A stretch of DNA of 64,000 nucleotides, taken from assembly GCF_010672525.1 (NCBI RefSeq), contig NZ_JAAHGH010000004.1, positions 114,440 to 178,439 on the forward strand, in the 5' to 3' direction. The first letter of the stretch is position 1. The number at the start of each line of letters is the position of its first letter. The notes under the pieces are model-generated. The model saw only the letters and a program-made list of their open reading frames with translations, did not search any database and had not been told where the DNA came from. This document shows positions 38,298-48,932 of this stretch, in pieces. Both the position numbers and the translations under genes were made by a program. This stretch comes from Okeania sp. SIO2B3. GTDB taxonomy: Bacteria; Cyanobacteriota; Cyanobacteriia; Cyanobacteriales; Microcoleaceae.

Positions 38298-39881
38298 ATG
38301 CCAAAAGTTCTTGTATCCGATTCAATAGATAAAACTGGAATTGATATTATCTCCCAAGTAGCTCAGGTAGATGTCAAAACAGGTCTACCCGCAGAAGAAC
38401 TTGTTAAAATTATACCAGAATATGATGCTTTAATGATTCGTTCTGGTACTAAAGTTACTAAAGAAATTATTGAAGCTGCTACTCAATTAAAAATTATTGG
38501 TCGTGCTGGAGTAGGGGTAGATAATGTAGATGTAACAGCAGCAACCCGCAAAGGTATTGTAGTAGTTAATTCCCCAGAAGGAAATACGATCGCCGCCGCA
38601 GAACACGCCCTTGCCATGATGTTATCTATGTCTCGCCATGTTGCAGAGGCTAACCAGTCAATTGCCAGTGGTAAATGGGACCGCAAAAAGTTTGTTGGGG
38701 TAGAGGTCTACAAAAAAACTCTCGGTGTTGTTGGTCTAGGTAAAATTGGTTCCCATGTAGCTAAGGTGGCGAAAGCTATGGGTATGAAAATTCTGGCCTA
38801 CGACCCATTTATCTCTAAAGAAAGGGCAGACCAATTGGGTTGTAATTTGGTAGATATGGATTTATTGGTCCAAGAGTCGGACTACATTACTCTCCACATA
38901 CCCAAAACTGATGAAACTTATCATTCAATTAATGCTGAAACTTTTGCAAAAATGAAGCCCACAGCTCGTATTATTAACTGCGCTAGAGGTGGCATTATTG
39001 ATGAAGTTGCTTTAGCTGAAGCTTTAAAAGAAGGCAAAATTGCTGGTGCTGCTATAGATGTGTATGAAAATGAACCTCTAGAAGCTGAGTCCCCACTACG
39101 AGAGCTAGGACAAAAAATTGTGATGACTCCTCACCTGGGAGCTTCTACTGCTGAAGCTCAGGTGAATGTGGCAATAGATGTTGCGGAACAAATTCGAGAT
39201 GTGTTGTTGGGTTTACCTGCTAGAACTGCAGTCAATATCCCTGGTATGTATCCTGATACATTAGAAAAACTTAAGCCATATTTGTTATTGGCTGAAACTC
39301 TTGGTAATTTAGTTAGTCAATTGGCAGGTGGACGAATTGATTTTCTGAATGTCCGTCTTCAAGGAGATTTGGCCACTGGAGATAGTAAACCAGTAGTAGT
39401 GGCAGCTCTCAAAGGTTTACTATCTCAAGCTTTGCGAGAACGTGTAAACTATGTGAATGCTTCAATTGAAGCAAAGGAAAGAGGTATTCGAGTCGTGGAA
39501 ACTAAGGATGCTTCGGTCCGGGACTATACTGGTTCGTTGGAGTTGGAAGCTAAGGGTTCTCTGGGCGACCATATTGTTAGAGGTGCTTTACTTGGAGAAG
39601 ATGAGATTCGGATTACTAATATTGATGGATTTCCAATTAATGTACCCCCAAGTCCCTATATGTTATTGACTCTGCACCGAGATATGCCTGGAATTATTGG
39701 TAAAATTGGTTCACTTTTGGGTAGTTTTAATGTCAATATTGCCAGTATGCAAGTAGGTCGTAAAATTGTTCGGGGTGATGCGGTTATGGTATTAAGTATT
39801 GATGATTTATTGCCGGAAGGAATTTTAACTGAAATTCTCAAAGAACCAGGAATTAGGGATGCTTATACAGTTGCTCTTTAA
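38298..39881 (+). CDS. serA: D-3-phosphoglycerate dehydrogenase
   Basis: 527 residues, the long form found in cyanobacteria and plants. It oxidises 3-phosphoglycerate to 3-phosphohydroxypyruvate, the first step of serine synthesis. The NAD-binding motif is VVGLGKIGSHVAKVAKAMG; the catalytic residues lie in NCARGGIIDEVAL (Arg) and TPHLGAST (His); an intervening domain (about 315-440) is followed by an ACT domain (about 455-525, LLTLHRDMPGIIGKIGS). The start codon matches the family. Single gene. GTAGGGA heptamers follow (39900-39936). Confidence 0.96.
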   Translation: MPKVLVSDSIDKTGIDIISQVAQVDVKTGLPAEELVKIIPEYDALMIRSGTKVTKEIIEAATQLKIIGRAGVGVDNVDVTAATRKGIVVVNSPEGNTIAAAEHALAMMLSMSRHVAEANQSIASGKWDRKKFVGVEVYKKTLGVVGLGKIGSHVAKVAKAMGMKILAYDPFISKERADQLGCNLVDMDLLVQESDYITLHIPKTDETYHSINAETFAKMKPTARIINCARGGIIDEVALAEALKEGKIAGAAIDVYENEPLEAESPLRELGQKIVMTPHLGASTAEAQVNVAIDVAEQIRDVLLGLPARTAVNIPGMYPDTLEKLKPYLLLAETLGNLVSQLAGGRIDFLNVRLQGDLATGDSKPVVVAALKGLLSQALRERVNYVNASIEAKERGIRVVETKDASVRDYTGSLELEAKGSLGDHIVRGALLGEDEIRITNIDGFPINVPPSPYMLLTLHRDMPGIIGKIGSLLGSFNVNIASMQVGRKIVRGDAVMVLSIDDLLPEGILTEILKEPGIRDAYTVAL

Positions 39882-40198
39882 TAGACATCTCGACCAAAAG
39901 AGGGAGTAGGAAGTAGGGAGTAGGGAGTAGGGAGTAGGGGGAAATAATTGATGATTTATTTACGATAATTGATTTTATTTTTGATTATTGGATATGTCTA
40001 ATAGGTAATAAGTCATTTCAGTTATCAGTTATCAGTACCTCTGCAATTAAGGAGGCAAGAAAATCAGAAATTCTCTTCTTTTCCAGGAGATGTAATTGTT
40101 AATTATTAATTATTAATTATTAATTATTGAACCTACGACCTACCACCTACGATCTAAAACCTAATCTAAAATATAACAATCTAAAAGCTGAAATTTTT

Positions 40199-41092
40199 AT
40201 GGCATATAACTGGTGGGAAATTAGAGTATTGTGTCACCCAAGTCTTGAGGAAGTCATTGCTTGGCGTCTAGATACTTTTGGTTGCCGAGGTACTGCAAGT
40301 CAGGTCAAAGATAATCAGTGTTTGATCTGGGCCTATATACCAGAAGAACAAGCTCAAATGTTGGACTTGTCAGCTTTGGCCGTACATTTACGTCAGGATG
40401 CCCTATGTATGAATTTACCAACTCCAGCAGTAGATTGGGATTTAATTGAGGAAGAAGACTGGGCAAGTAGTTGGAAACAATATTGGCAACCTCAAGAAAT
40501 TGGCGATCGCTTTCTGATTCATCCTGCTTGGCTAGATTTACCAGAAAATTTAGATAGAATTATCCTTCGTTTAGACCCAGGAGCGGCTTTTGGTACAGGA
40601 ACTCATCCTACTACGGAGTTATGTTTGGAGTCATTGGAAATGCGCTTGGGGTTGGAACCTAATCCGGAAGCTATTATTGCTGATATTGGTTGTGGTAGTG
40701 GTATTTTGTCTATTGGGGCAGCATTATTAGGGGTACGTCAGATATATGCAGTTGATATTGACCCACTAGCAATTAGATCCACTATTGGTAATCGGAAATT
40801 AAATGATATAACGGCTGAAAAATTAATTGTTGAACATGGTGATATTGAGCATTTAATTAAGTTAGTTTCTGGTCCGGTAGATGGTATAGTCTGTAATATT
40901 TTAGCTGAAGTAATTATTGATATAATTCCGCATCTGGAAGCGATCGCTAAACCTACAACTTGGGGTGTTCTGAGTGGCATTTTATTAGAACAAGCTAAAT
41001 CAATTGCTGATACTTTGGAACAAAATGGTTGGGTTGTGGCCACTCTTTGGAAACGAGGAGATTGGTGTTGTTTTAATATTCGGCGTTCTTAA
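40199..41092 (+). CDS. prmA: Ribosomal protein L11 methyltransferase
   Basis: 297 residues from the ATG at 40199 ([12 protein letters not shown]), which is the usual start; 24 extra codons upstream are open but come from the repeat region. It transfers methyl groups from S-adenosylmethionine to ribosomal protein L11. The methyltransferase motif I is [19 protein letters not shown]; the post-motif [11 protein letters not shown] and the family motif [14 protein letters not shown] are present. Cyanobacterial PrmA has the longer N-terminal domain seen here. A TAATTAT heptamer run (40094-40126) lies just before the gene. Confidence 0.94.
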   Translation: MAYNWWEIRVLCHPSLEEVIAWRLDTFGCRGTASQVKDNQCLIWAYIPEEQAQMLDLSALAVHLRQDALCMNLPTPAVDWDLIEEEDWASSWKQYWQPQEIGDRFLIHPAWLDLPENLDRIILRLDPGAAFGTGTHPTTELCLESLEMRLGLEPNPEAIIADIGCGSGILSIGAALLGVRQIYAVDIDPLAIRSTIGNRKLNDITAEKLIVEHGDIEHLIKLVSGPVDGIVCNILAEVIIDIIPHLEAIAKPTTWGVLSGILLEQAKSIADTLEQNGWVVATLWKRGDWCCFNIRRS

Positions 41093-41523
41093 TTTAAGAA
41101 GGTGGTAGGTCGTAGGTGGTAGGTGAAAATTTGAGAACGATTTAAGAAGGTTTTAGCTTTTATATCAAATCCGTTTAATTAGGTATAAAAATATTGTCTA
41201 TCTTCACAATTACCAAATCTTTATAACTGTTTTTTCTCCTGACTCCTGACTCCTAACTTCAAAAGATTTTATACCGATGCTAACAGATTTGATATTAGGT
41301 GGTAGGTCATTTCAGTTATCAGTTATCAGTTATCAGTTATCAGTACCTCTGCCTGAAGTCAGAGGCTTGAAATATTGAACTTGATTTTTTTTCATCCCCT
41401 TGTAGAGCGGTAGCTCGCGGCGCAGCCAAGGGGAGGCTTCAGACCTTATTTTTTGGTGAAAATTTTAAGAACGAAGATATAGCAGTGGAAGGAAAGGGCG
41501 CGGACATATCAAAAACTGAAAAC

Positions 41524-42153
41524 TCAGACAACGCCAGATTTTTCTTTCTTCACTTCTTCCCTCTTCCTTCTTCCCTCTTCCTTCTTCCTTCTGCTATAAA
41601 AATAAATATAGCTACTACAATAAAAAATATTAACTAGAACTATCAATATTTTTCCTATTGCAGAATTAATACTAGGAAATATCCACAAAGTTGCTAATAA
41701 CACCAGCAAAATTTCTATCAAAGCCACAATATTTCCATAATGTTTCGGGTCCCAATAAGAAATAGGACTAATAAATCGATAATTACTAAAAGGGAAAAAA
41801 TGTCTATGAGCATCATTATTATGTACTGGTAAATCACCCAGAGAATGAAACACCAAACTAATACAAAAAACTTGCATAATTTCCCAGCCAAAATAGTAAG
41901 AAATTAGTAATAAAATTATCGCTAAAGGAATAGAATGAAAAGTCGCAACAAGATTTTGTATTAATGGTTGATAATATGCTTCTGACCAAATTTTTGCTTC
42001 TGGTAACCGGACAATAAATTTTGCCCAAAAGTAGAAAATAAATATTGGAATATCTGGTAAAACTCCACCTATTACAATAGCAAGATTAGCTTGTGGTAGT
42101 TGTGGTTTAGCAAGAATAGCTAGATTAATAATGGCATGACTTGGTGTATTCAT
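41524..42153 (-). CDS. YdjM-like membrane protein with a repeat-derived C-terminus
   Basis: 209 residues. The N-terminal TPSHAIINLAI and LPDIP, and the SLVFHSLGDLPVHNNDAHRHFFP His/Asp cluster (about 116-138) resemble YdjM/LexA-regulated membrane proteins with a predicted metal-dependent hydrolase core, and four to five membrane segments. The last 20 residues (SRRKKEEGRRKREE and onward) are encoded by the CTTCCTT heptamer run at 41556-41600. This means the stop codon lies in repeat sequence and the natural end was probably earlier. Substrate unknown. Confidence 0.65.
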   Translation of the reverse strand: MNTPSHAIINLAILAKPQLPQANLAIVIGGVLPDIPIFIFYFWAKFIVRLPEAKIWSEAYYQPLIQNLVATFHSIPLAIILLLISYYFGWEIMQVFCISLVFHSLGDLPVHNNDAHRHFFPFSNYRFISPISYWDPKHYGNIVALIEILLVLLATLWIFPSINSAIGKILIVLVNIFYCSSYIYFYSRRKKEEGRRKREEVKKEKSGVV

Positions 42154-42159
42154 ATTGAA

Positions 42160-42233
42160 GAAGGAAAAGGGAAGAAGGAAGAAGGAAGAAAGAAGAAAGA
42201 AGAGGGAAGAAGGAAGAAGGAAGAAGGAAGAAG
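42160..42233. repeat. GAAGGAA heptanucleotide tandem repeat
   Basis: About ten copies of a GAAGGAA-type unit with occasional changes, directly upstream of the YdjM-like gene, next to the family C element. It occupies the promoter region of that gene. Confidence 0.8.
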
Positions 42234-42255
42234 ATGATTTTTTTCACTACTAATT

Positions 42256-42565
42256 AGGGCTTGCTGATTAAACCTAAACGTCTTTAAAGTTCAAGGTTTT
42301 AGCCTTTTTAAGTATCAAAAAGTTCAAGGTTTTAAGTGGTAATGGTTCAAAAATTCAGTATTTTGGTCAAGATTTGGGCAGAAAAATTAAGGGACAAAAC
42401 GCCCGCTCCTACCTCCTCGCTCATTCCAATTTCTCCCCTCCTGGGAGGGGTTAGGGGTGGGTTGTCTCCTGTCTCCTGTCTTCCCCTCCACGGTCGGGGG
42501 AGGGGCGAGGGGTGGGCTGTCTCCTGTCTCCTACCCCTACTAAAAGACTTTTGAGGGCAAACCCT
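42256..42565. mobile_element. Family C element, copy 3 (TSD AATT), inserted in a family A remnant
   Basis: It starts AGGGCTTGCTGATTA and ends GCAAACCCT, with AATT on both sides (42252-42255 and 42566-42569). The sequence outside, TTTTTTTCACTACTAATT before and AATTATAGTTAAACAGACATGATA after, reads as a family A right end if the element is removed. The insert therefore probably landed in an older family A copy. No gene. Confidence 0.7.
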
Positions 42566-42818
42566 AATTATAGTTAAACAGACATGATATAAAACCTGCT
42601 TCAATAAAATTATTGCTATAATAAAAGTTTGAATAATTGGTGTTGGTGAATCAAACTATGAATTAAGATGTTTGGGCGAACCGTAATCAAGATATGTAGG
42701 GACGTTGTATGCAACATTCCTACTTATTCCCTATTCCCTATTTCCTAAGCACGAAAATTATAGCTAAATTCACCAACACCGAATAATTTATATTTAGCTA
42801 AACTAATTAAAATTAACT

Positions 42819-44180
42819 ATGTCTTTACCTATAGTAGCTATTATTGGCAGACCAAATGTGGGAAAGTCCACAATTGTGAATCGCTTGGCCGAAAATCAAG
42901 ATGCAATTGTCCATGACGAACCAGGAATAACTCGCGATCGTACTTATCGTAACGCATATTGGCGAGACCGAGAATTCCAAGTTGTAGATACAGGAGGTTT
43001 GGTATTTGATGATAATACAGAATTTTTACCGTTAATTCGCGAACAAGCTATGGCAGCTCTCGTAGAAGCAAGTGTTGCTATTTTTGTAGTAGATGGACAA
43101 GCAGGCCCAACTGGAGGAGATGAAGAAATAGCTAGGTGGCTCCGTCAACAACCTGTCCCTACACTCCTAGCGGTTAATAAGTGCGAATCTCTGACAGAAG
43201 GATTAACCCAAGCTGCGATGTTTTGGGAATTGGGTTTAGGAGAACCTTATCCCATTTCTGGCATTCATGGCAATGGTACTGGAGAATTATTGGATGAGTT
43301 AATTACCCATTTACCACCTATTACTGAAATTCCAGAAACAAATGAGGTTAGAGTAGCAATTGTTGGTCGTCCTAATGTGGGTAAATCTAGTTTATTAAAC
43401 GCATTTCTTGGAGAAAATCGTGCAATTGTTAGTCCTATTTCTGGTACTACAAGAGATGCTATTGATACTGTAGTAGAACGTAATGGAAAAACTTATCGTT
43501 TGATTGATACTGCTGGTATTAGAAAAAAGAAAAATGTGGAATATGGTGCAGAATTTTTTGGTATTAATCGAGCTTTTAAAGCTATTCGTCGTACTGAAGT
43601 TGTTCTGTTTGTAATTGATGCTTTAGATGGGGTAACGGAGCAAGACCAAAAGTTGGCAGATCGAATTATTGAGGAGGGTAGAGCTTGCGTTATTGTGGTG
43701 AATAAATGGGATGCTGTGGAAAAGGATGCCTATACTATTTATACTTATGAACAAGAAGTAAGGTCGCGACTATATTTTATGGAATGGGCAGAGATGATTT
43801 TTATTAGTGCATCTACAGGAAAACGAGTAGAGAAAATTATAGATTTAATAGATAATGCCGCTAATGAATATCAGCGTCGGGTAACAACTTCAGTGATTAA
43901 TGAAGTTTTAGAGGAAGCTGTTAGTTGGAATTCTCCTCCAACGACTCGTCAGGGTCGTCAAGGAAAAATTTATTATGGAACTCAAGTGACAAGTAAACCA
44001 CCAACAATTGCTTTATTTGTAAATGACCCCAAGCGTTTTCCTGATAATTATCGTCGTTATATACAAAGTCAGTTTCGTCAACATTTAGGATTTACAGGAA
44101 CACCTATAAGATTAATTTGGCGTGGCAAAAAAGCTAGGGAAGTAGAGCATAATACTGTTAATAGAGCAACTCGTGTTTAG
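42819..44180 (+). CDS. der: GTPase Der (EngA), 50S ribosome assembly
   Basis: 453 residues with two GTPase domains in tandem, each with G1 ([14 protein letters not shown] at about 9-22 and [14 protein letters not shown] at about 184-197), G3 (DTGG and DTAG) and G4 (NKCE, NKWD). A C-terminal KH-like domain follows (about 360-440). Der helps assemble the large ribosomal subunit. ATG start at [11 protein letters not shown]. It stands before an EcfT-type gene after a 500-bp repeat-rich gap. Confidence 0.97.
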   Translation: MSLPIVAIIGRPNVGKSTIVNRLAENQDAIVHDEPGITRDRTYRNAYWRDREFQVVDTGGLVFDDNTEFLPLIREQAMAALVEASVAIFVVDGQAGPTGGDEEIARWLRQQPVPTLLAVNKCESLTEGLTQAAMFWELGLGEPYPISGIHGNGTGELLDELITHLPPITEIPETNEVRVAIVGRPNVGKSSLLNAFLGENRAIVSPISGTTRDAIDTVVERNGKTYRLIDTAGIRKKKNVEYGAEFFGINRAFKAIRRTEVVLFVIDALDGVTEQDQKLADRIIEEGRACVIVVNKWDAVEKDAYTIYTYEQEVRSRLYFMEWAEMIFISASTGKRVEKIIDLIDNAANEYQRRVTTSVINEVLEEAVSWNSPPTTRQGRQGKIYYGTQVTSKPPTIALFVNDPKRFPDNYRRYIQSQFRQHLGFTGTPIRLIWRGKKAREVEHNTVNRATRV

Positions 44181-44186
44181 GAATAG

Positions 44187-44225
44187 AAAGAAGGAAGAAG
44201 AAAGAAGGAAGAAGGAAGAAGGAAA
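44187..44225. repeat. GAAGAAG heptamer run after der
   Basis: About five copies of a GAAGGAA-type unit, 7 bases after the der stop codon. Confidence 0.75.
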
Positions 44226-44257
44226 AGCTTGCTTTGTCTAAGTTTTAAGCTTTTGAT

Positions 44258-44360
44258 ACAGCAGATTTCGGGCAAATGATGTACAGGATAAATCGTGAAA
44301 ATATTGTAGTGTGGGCATCTTACCCGCGCGGGTGTACCTCATAACAACGAAAAGCGCTGT
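44258..44360. repeat. Family K inverted-repeat unit (partner at 58005-58108)
   Basis: The ends ACAGCAGATTTCGGGCAA and CGAAAAGCGCTGT are imperfect inverted repeats; the inside carries GGGCATCTTACCCGCG. The reverse-oriented copy at 58005-58108 matches along its whole length. The rest of the gap to 44679 holds no gene. Confidence 0.6.
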
Positions 44361-44679
44361 ATGTCCTAACCTTTGTTTAGACTGCTATAATTGTCAATTC
44401 AATTATTAATTAATCCCTTCAGAAAGAAGTATGTTAACAGTACTTCCTGCAATAGAAAGGCGAGAAGATGCAGAGTTTTTTTCAAAGTTAAAGATTAATA
44501 TATTTGGCAGTTTTTTTATTGTCTAAATAATATTATGTCCGTTGAATACTTAATATAAAATCAATATTAGAAACAGGAAATAGGAGGATATCAGGGAGAT
44601 TCAAATTTCAAGCCTCCTTATTGCAGAGATACTGATAACTAATAAATGATAACTGAAATAACCTACCACCAAAGTAAAA

Positions 44680-45690
44680 ATGGATTTATTACGATCGCTT
44701 CCCCTTGGACTATACTTAGAAAAACCCATAACATGGCTACATAAACTCGACCCTAGAGTTAAATTAATCTGGCTAATGAGCTTTCTAATTAGCCCAGTTT
44801 TGAGTAGTTCCATCTGGCGTTTAATATTAGTAGCTATGTTAATTGTATTAACATTTAGTGCCTCAATTCCTTTACGAGTTTGGCAACGACAAATGGGTTG
44901 GTTGCTGACATTATGTTCTTTGGTTTTTGTCATGAGCGCAGCTATTGCCCCTGATGGACTTTCAATTAACTATCAACCCCGTTTACCAAAAGATGAATTA
45001 ACCTTTGCTGAACAAACTACTAATTTACCACCAGTACCAGAAGCGAGAAATTTTTCCAATTTTTTTGGATTAATAAAAACAGAAACTTCAACTGAATCAA
45101 CTTCTGAAACACAACAGCAAAAACTAACAGAATTACCTCAACCTACCTCTTATAAATACGTCCTTTTTCAACAAAGACCACTAACTATAACTCGTCGTTC
45201 AGTAGATTTAGGTATTAGGATTGCCACTTTATTATTTACCGTTATTTATAGCACAAACTTATACCTTTTAACCACCGGTTCGGAAGAAATTACAGCAGGT
45301 ATAGAAGACTTAATGCAACCTCTGAATAAATTAAATTTACCTGTAACAGAAATAAGTTTAACTTTGACGTTATCTTTAAGATTTATTCCCCTAGTTTTAG
45401 AGGAGATACAAAATTTAGTTCGTTCAGTTAGAACTAGGGCAATTAACTGGAAAAAACTAGGACTGCGACAAGCTTCTCAGGTGTGGTTAATAGTAGCAGA
45501 AAGACTATTAGAAAATTTGCTATTGCGAGCAGATCAAATTGCCAGTGCAATGAAAGTGCGAGGTTTTACAACTCCCGATCAACATAAAGTACAATGGCAC
45601 GATCTACAGTTAAAGATATTGGACTGGTTAGTATTGGTTAGCTTAGTGTTATTCTGGTGGGTTAGGTTAGTTTGGGGAGGACAAAGTTAA
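44680..45690 (+). CDS. EcfT/CbiQ-type transmembrane component of an ECF transporter
   Basis: 336 residues with a hydrophobic N-terminal half (about five membrane segments in all) and the CbiQ-type regions LDPRVKLIWLMSFL (about 25-40), SLTLTLSLRFIPLVLEEIQN (about 229-248) and SAMKVRGFTTP (about 292-302, including the conserved Ala-Met-x-x-Arg-Gly motif). In energy-coupling-factor importers this protein couples the ATPases to a substrate-binding subunit. No ATPase or S-component is adjacent, so it may serve several S-components. A cytoplasmic Glu/Thr/Gln-rich insert (about 110-160) is atypical. Confidence 0.85.
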   Translation: MDLLRSLPLGLYLEKPITWLHKLDPRVKLIWLMSFLISPVLSSSIWRLILVAMLIVLTFSASIPLRVWQRQMGWLLTLCSLVFVMSAAIAPDGLSINYQPRLPKDELTFAEQTTNLPPVPEARNFSNFFGLIKTETSTESTSETQQQKLTELPQPTSYKYVLFQQRPLTITRRSVDLGIRIATLLFTVIYSTNLYLLTTGSEEITAGIEDLMQPLNKLNLPVTEISLTLTLSLRFIPLVLEEIQNLVRSVRTRAINWKKLGLRQASQVWLIVAERLLENLLLRADQIASAMKVRGFTTPDQHKVQWHDLQLKILDWLVLVSLVLFWWVRLVWGGQS

Positions 45691-46028
45691 AACAAAATTA
45701 TATATTCTTATAGATAATTATTTATCTGGTATTGTTATGTAGTAAAGTAAAAAATTTTCAAAGTCACTGATTTATGTTGTTGATAATTTTCAGACAAAAA
45801 TTATACGTTGATATTTGAGCTGAATATCAAATAATTATAATTGCAGAAAATATATTTTCTGGGTCTATTTAATTCTAAGAGCATTTAATAATTTACAGAA
45901 AAAACAAAAACCTAAATTTATCTGTTAAGCTGTAATATCTAAAATCTAAAAAAATTAGGGTCTTTCAATTGACAAAGGCCACTAAGTTATTTAAAAATCC
46001 TGTCATTATCTGCTGATTTTAAGCCTAA
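45691..46028. other. Upstream region of pipX
   Basis: AT-rich gap of 338 bp with the promoter of pipX. No repeat element or small ORF was seen, which is unusual for this window. No clear NtcA site (GTA-N8-TAC) was found by eye. Confidence 0.45.
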
Positions 46029-46298
46029 ATGACCAACGAAACTTACATGAACCATCCTAACTTTGGCCTTTTATACAGGGTGTGCTTAGTTGAGGATAAC
46101 AAAGAATTGTTTACTACCCTCTATGCCCAACGCTTATTTTTTTTAGTGACAAATGGAATAGGAGGTATTAAATTTGAACCTTTAGGTCGTTCAGACGCAC
46201 GTTTAATGGTGGAAATTCGCCTCCGCCAACTGCGTCGAAATGGTCAAGCAATTGAATACCAAAAACTTCAGACAATTCACAAAAATACTTTTCAATAA
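46029..46298 (+). CDS. pipX: PII-interacting protein X (PipX)
   Basis: 89 residues. NHPNFGLLYRVCLVEDNKEL at the N-terminus is the conserved Tudor-like domain, followed by two helices. PipX binds either PII (GlnB) or the transcription factor NtcA, whose activity it raises when 2-oxoglutarate is high, linking nitrogen and carbon status. It stands upstream of pipY as in other cyanobacteria, but the two genes are 376 bases apart here. Confidence 0.93.
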   Translation: MTNETYMNHPNFGLLYRVCLVEDNKELFTTLYAQRLFFLVTNGIGGIKFEPLGRSDARLMVEIRLRQLRRNGQAIEYQKLQTIHKNTFQ

Positions 46299-46674
46299 TT
46301 AAGGTGTTCTCTGCTTCTACTCAACTAAAGTAAAGTTAACTATATTGTCCGGCCTAATCTTGAAGAAGGCAGCTATGCTGTTTGCGCAGCATTCCGCAGG
46401 AAAGGCAGAAGGGAAAATTGCATGGGTATAGTCAACGACTGCCCACGGGTGTGTCCGACCGCCCCAAACAATTTTAAGTATCCCCCTTAACCGGAATTGG
46501 GTAGTTATACCTCTTTCTCTAAGAGGATAAAAAAAGAATATCCTGTATTTCAATCGCAATGACTCAGTTAGAGGTACTGATAACTGATAACTGATAACTG
46601 ATAACTGAAATGACGGTGGGGTATTAAGCCCGGCACAGATAAAGATAATAAAAATTCTCAAATCTCAAGATAAA
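46299..46674. other. Unusually long pipX-pipY gap with repeats
   Basis: It contains the TTTGCGCAGCATTCCGCAGG element (46380), a 3-4 copy CTGATAA heptamer run (46578-46611) and other repeat pieces. In other cyanobacteria pipX and pipY are usually close or overlapping, so this gap looks like a place where repeats entered the operon. Confidence 0.6.
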
Positions 46675-47376
46675 ATGGTTGAGTCCATTACTGAATGTAT
46701 TACTAAAATCCGCTCTAACTTACCTACATCAATACGCTTAATTGCTGTAACTAAACAGGTATCAGTTGACGCTATTCGTGCTGCTTATGCAGCAGGAATA
46801 AGAGATTTTGGAGAAAATAAAGTTCAAGAAGCAGAAGAAAAGCAAGTCCAACTACGAGATTTACCAGAGATTACCTGGCATCTGATTGGCCACTTGCAAA
46901 CCAATAAAGCAGCAAAAGCTTTAAAGCAGTTTCAATGGATTCATTCTGTAGATAGTTTAAAATTGGCTCAACGCCTAGACCGTTTAGCAGAAGAATTATC
47001 TTGTAGTCCTAATATTTGCCTGCAAGTCAAAATTTTACCCGACCCTAATAAGTATGGGTGGAGCATACCAGAATTAATTACTGACTTACCACAGTTAAAC
47101 CAATGTCAAAATCTGAAAATTAAGGGTCTTATGACTATTCCACCCCAAGGATTAGACCATGGGCAAACCTTATCAGTATTTGAGAAAACTCAGGAGTTAG
47201 CCCAGGAAATTAGCAAAAAAAATTTGTCTAATATAAATATCCAAGAACTTTCAATGGGAATGTCAGAAGATTATAATCTAGCCATAACTGCTGGTACGAC
47301 TATGGTCAGACTAGGTAGAATTCTATTTGGTGAGAGGAGGATTACACATAAAAAGGTTGAAAACTCCTCGCCTTGA
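46675..47376 (+). CDS. pipY: YggS-family PLP-binding protein (PipY)
   Basis: 233 residues with the PLP-Lys in RLIAVTKQV (Lys27), then the FGENKVQEAEEK region and the typical WHLIGHLQTNKA and SMGMSEDYNLAI motifs. PipY acts in pyridoxal 5'-phosphate and amino-acid homeostasis, and in cyanobacteria its gene pairs with pipX. ATG start. The last residues (RRITHKKVENSSP) run into a region with repeat-like sequence. Confidence 0.92.
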   Translation: MVESITECITKIRSNLPTSIRLIAVTKQVSVDAIRAAYAAGIRDFGENKVQEAEEKQVQLRDLPEITWHLIGHLQTNKAAKALKQFQWIHSVDSLKLAQRLDRLAEELSCSPNICLQVKILPDPNKYGWSIPELITDLPQLNQCQNLKIKGLMTIPPQGLDHGQTLSVFEKTQELAQEISKKNLSNINIQELSMGMSEDYNLAITAGTTMVRLGRILFGERRITHKKVENSSP

Positions 47377-47842
47377 GGCGGGAGATGAAAATGACAGTGC
47401 GGGATAAATCCGGCCTAAGTGATAGAATTAAATTTTGAATAAGGCGTTCATTTACACCTGGAACTGTCCTAGTATGGAGAAATCCCGGCAAAGAAGAAAC
47501 AACGGTTGATACATTCAACGGCAGTATGACCATAATTACTTCAAGCAATTATTAGGACAGGGAGCGTACCATTTTGGCATAGTGATAGAACCTCCCGAAA
47601 GCTAACAATGTGAATACAAGTGAGTGTCTAGGGGTGTTTTGACTGGTCTGACCTGGATAAGTCTCTGGGTGACAGCTCAGAACAAGCAAGTAATGTGTAT
47701 TTGTCCCATTGCTGAGTATCTGCTAGTCAAAAGGACTGATATGCTATCAAATACAACTTAAAAAGTAAAAATAGTAGTAAACCTACGATTAAGCTACCTT
47801 GGGACAATAGTCCGAATTTGACAGTAGCGAAGGAGTAATTTA
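47377..47842. other. 466-bp leader region before sepF
   Basis: No ORF of any credibility. It starts with a CCTCGCCTTGAGGCGGGAG hairpin (47370-47390). The middle (about 47600-47760) has a more balanced composition than most gaps and no recognised repeat, so an unrecognised structured RNA or a long 5' leader is possible. This is only a suggestion. Confidence 0.4.
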
Positions 47843-48490
47843 ATGGTGAATGGTATTTTTTCCAAACTAAAAGATTTTGTGGGACTCAACGAACAAGTTG
47901 AGTACGAATATGATTACGATGAAGTGGAAGGAGAACAATATCAAAGTGTTTATCCTCCACAAGAACAAGCTCCTGCTGCTGTACCAGTAGCAGAAGAGGA
48001 AAGTCGCAATAGTCGCCGATTAAGAAATAGGGCCACTGCTGCGACAACAACAACAAGCAGCACAGGTATTACTGGAGCTGTTAAATCAGAATCTGGAATG
48101 GGATCGGTTATGAACAATGTAATTGGAATGCCTGGCGCTTTAAATGGAATGTCTGAAGTTGTGGTTATGGAACCACGAACTTTTGAAGAAATGCCTCAAG
48201 CAATTCGTGCTCTACGGGAGCGCAAGTCCGTGGTTTTAAATTTGACCATTATGGACCCAGACCAAGCTCAAAGGGCAGTGGACTTTGTAGCAGGTGGTAC
48301 TTATGCTCTGGATGGTCATCAAGAACGCATCGGAGAAAGTATTTTTCTGTTTACACCAAGCTGTGTACAAGTCAGAACTCAAGCAGGTGTAGTCAACGAG
48401 ATGCCTCAGGCTCAACCACGCCCTCGTGTGGGAACTTCTGGGTCTCAAGTTTGGCAACCGGAGCAAAATCAAATTCAAATGATGCAATAA
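47843..48490 (+). CDS. sepF: Cell division protein SepF (Cdv2)
   Basis: 215 residues with an N-terminal membrane-targeting region ([15 protein letters not shown]), an acidic Tyr-rich linker (20-55), a Ser/Thr/Ala stretch and a SepF domain (about 105-195) with the [20 protein letters not shown] and [25 protein letters not shown] parts. SepF links FtsZ to the membrane at the division site. Neighbouring pipX-pipY and proC is a known cyanobacterial gene order. A ribosome-binding GGAG lies before the ATG. Confidence 0.93.
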   Translation: MVNGIFSKLKDFVGLNEQVEYEYDYDEVEGEQYQSVYPPQEQAPAAVPVAEEESRNSRRLRNRATAATTTTSSTGITGAVKSESGMGSVMNNVIGMPGALNGMSEVVVMEPRTFEEMPQAIRALRERKSVVLNLTIMDPDQAQRAVDFVAGGTYALDGHQERIGESIFLFTPSCVQVRTQAGVVNEMPQAQPRPRVGTSGSQVWQPEQNQIQMMQ

Positions 48491-48932
48491 TAGCTAGGGA
48501 ATTTTGGGTATGGGGTCAGAAAAAATATAATTAGCGCTAATAATTATATATATCTAATACCAATTCACTCTAAGGATGTCACAAATAGTCAGCAACTGAT
48601 GATGTGGAATAATAGGCTGAAACTATTGTTTAGTTAACACTTTAAGTCTATCAACTTTTACTTCTAACTTCCGTGAACGGTACCCATTCCCAATTCCCAA
48701 TTCATACATTTTAGTTGAAAAATGAGGCGTTGGTGATTTGAGGTATGATATCATATCCCTATTGCAGTTTGATAGAACGACCTTCCGCGCTCCGCGACCA
48801 AAAAACTTTCTTCCTCTATTCCTCTTTCTTCCCTTCTGACTCCTGAGTTCCCTTCCTGGGAGGGACCCGCGGGTGGGTTGGCTCCTAAGTAATTAAGACT
48901 AATATCATACACGCTATTCAGCAACGCGAAAA

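Noticed and set aside
47843..48490. sepF reading on the opposite strand (48236-48487)
   Set aside because: It overlaps the conserved SepF domain in antisense and shows no family features.
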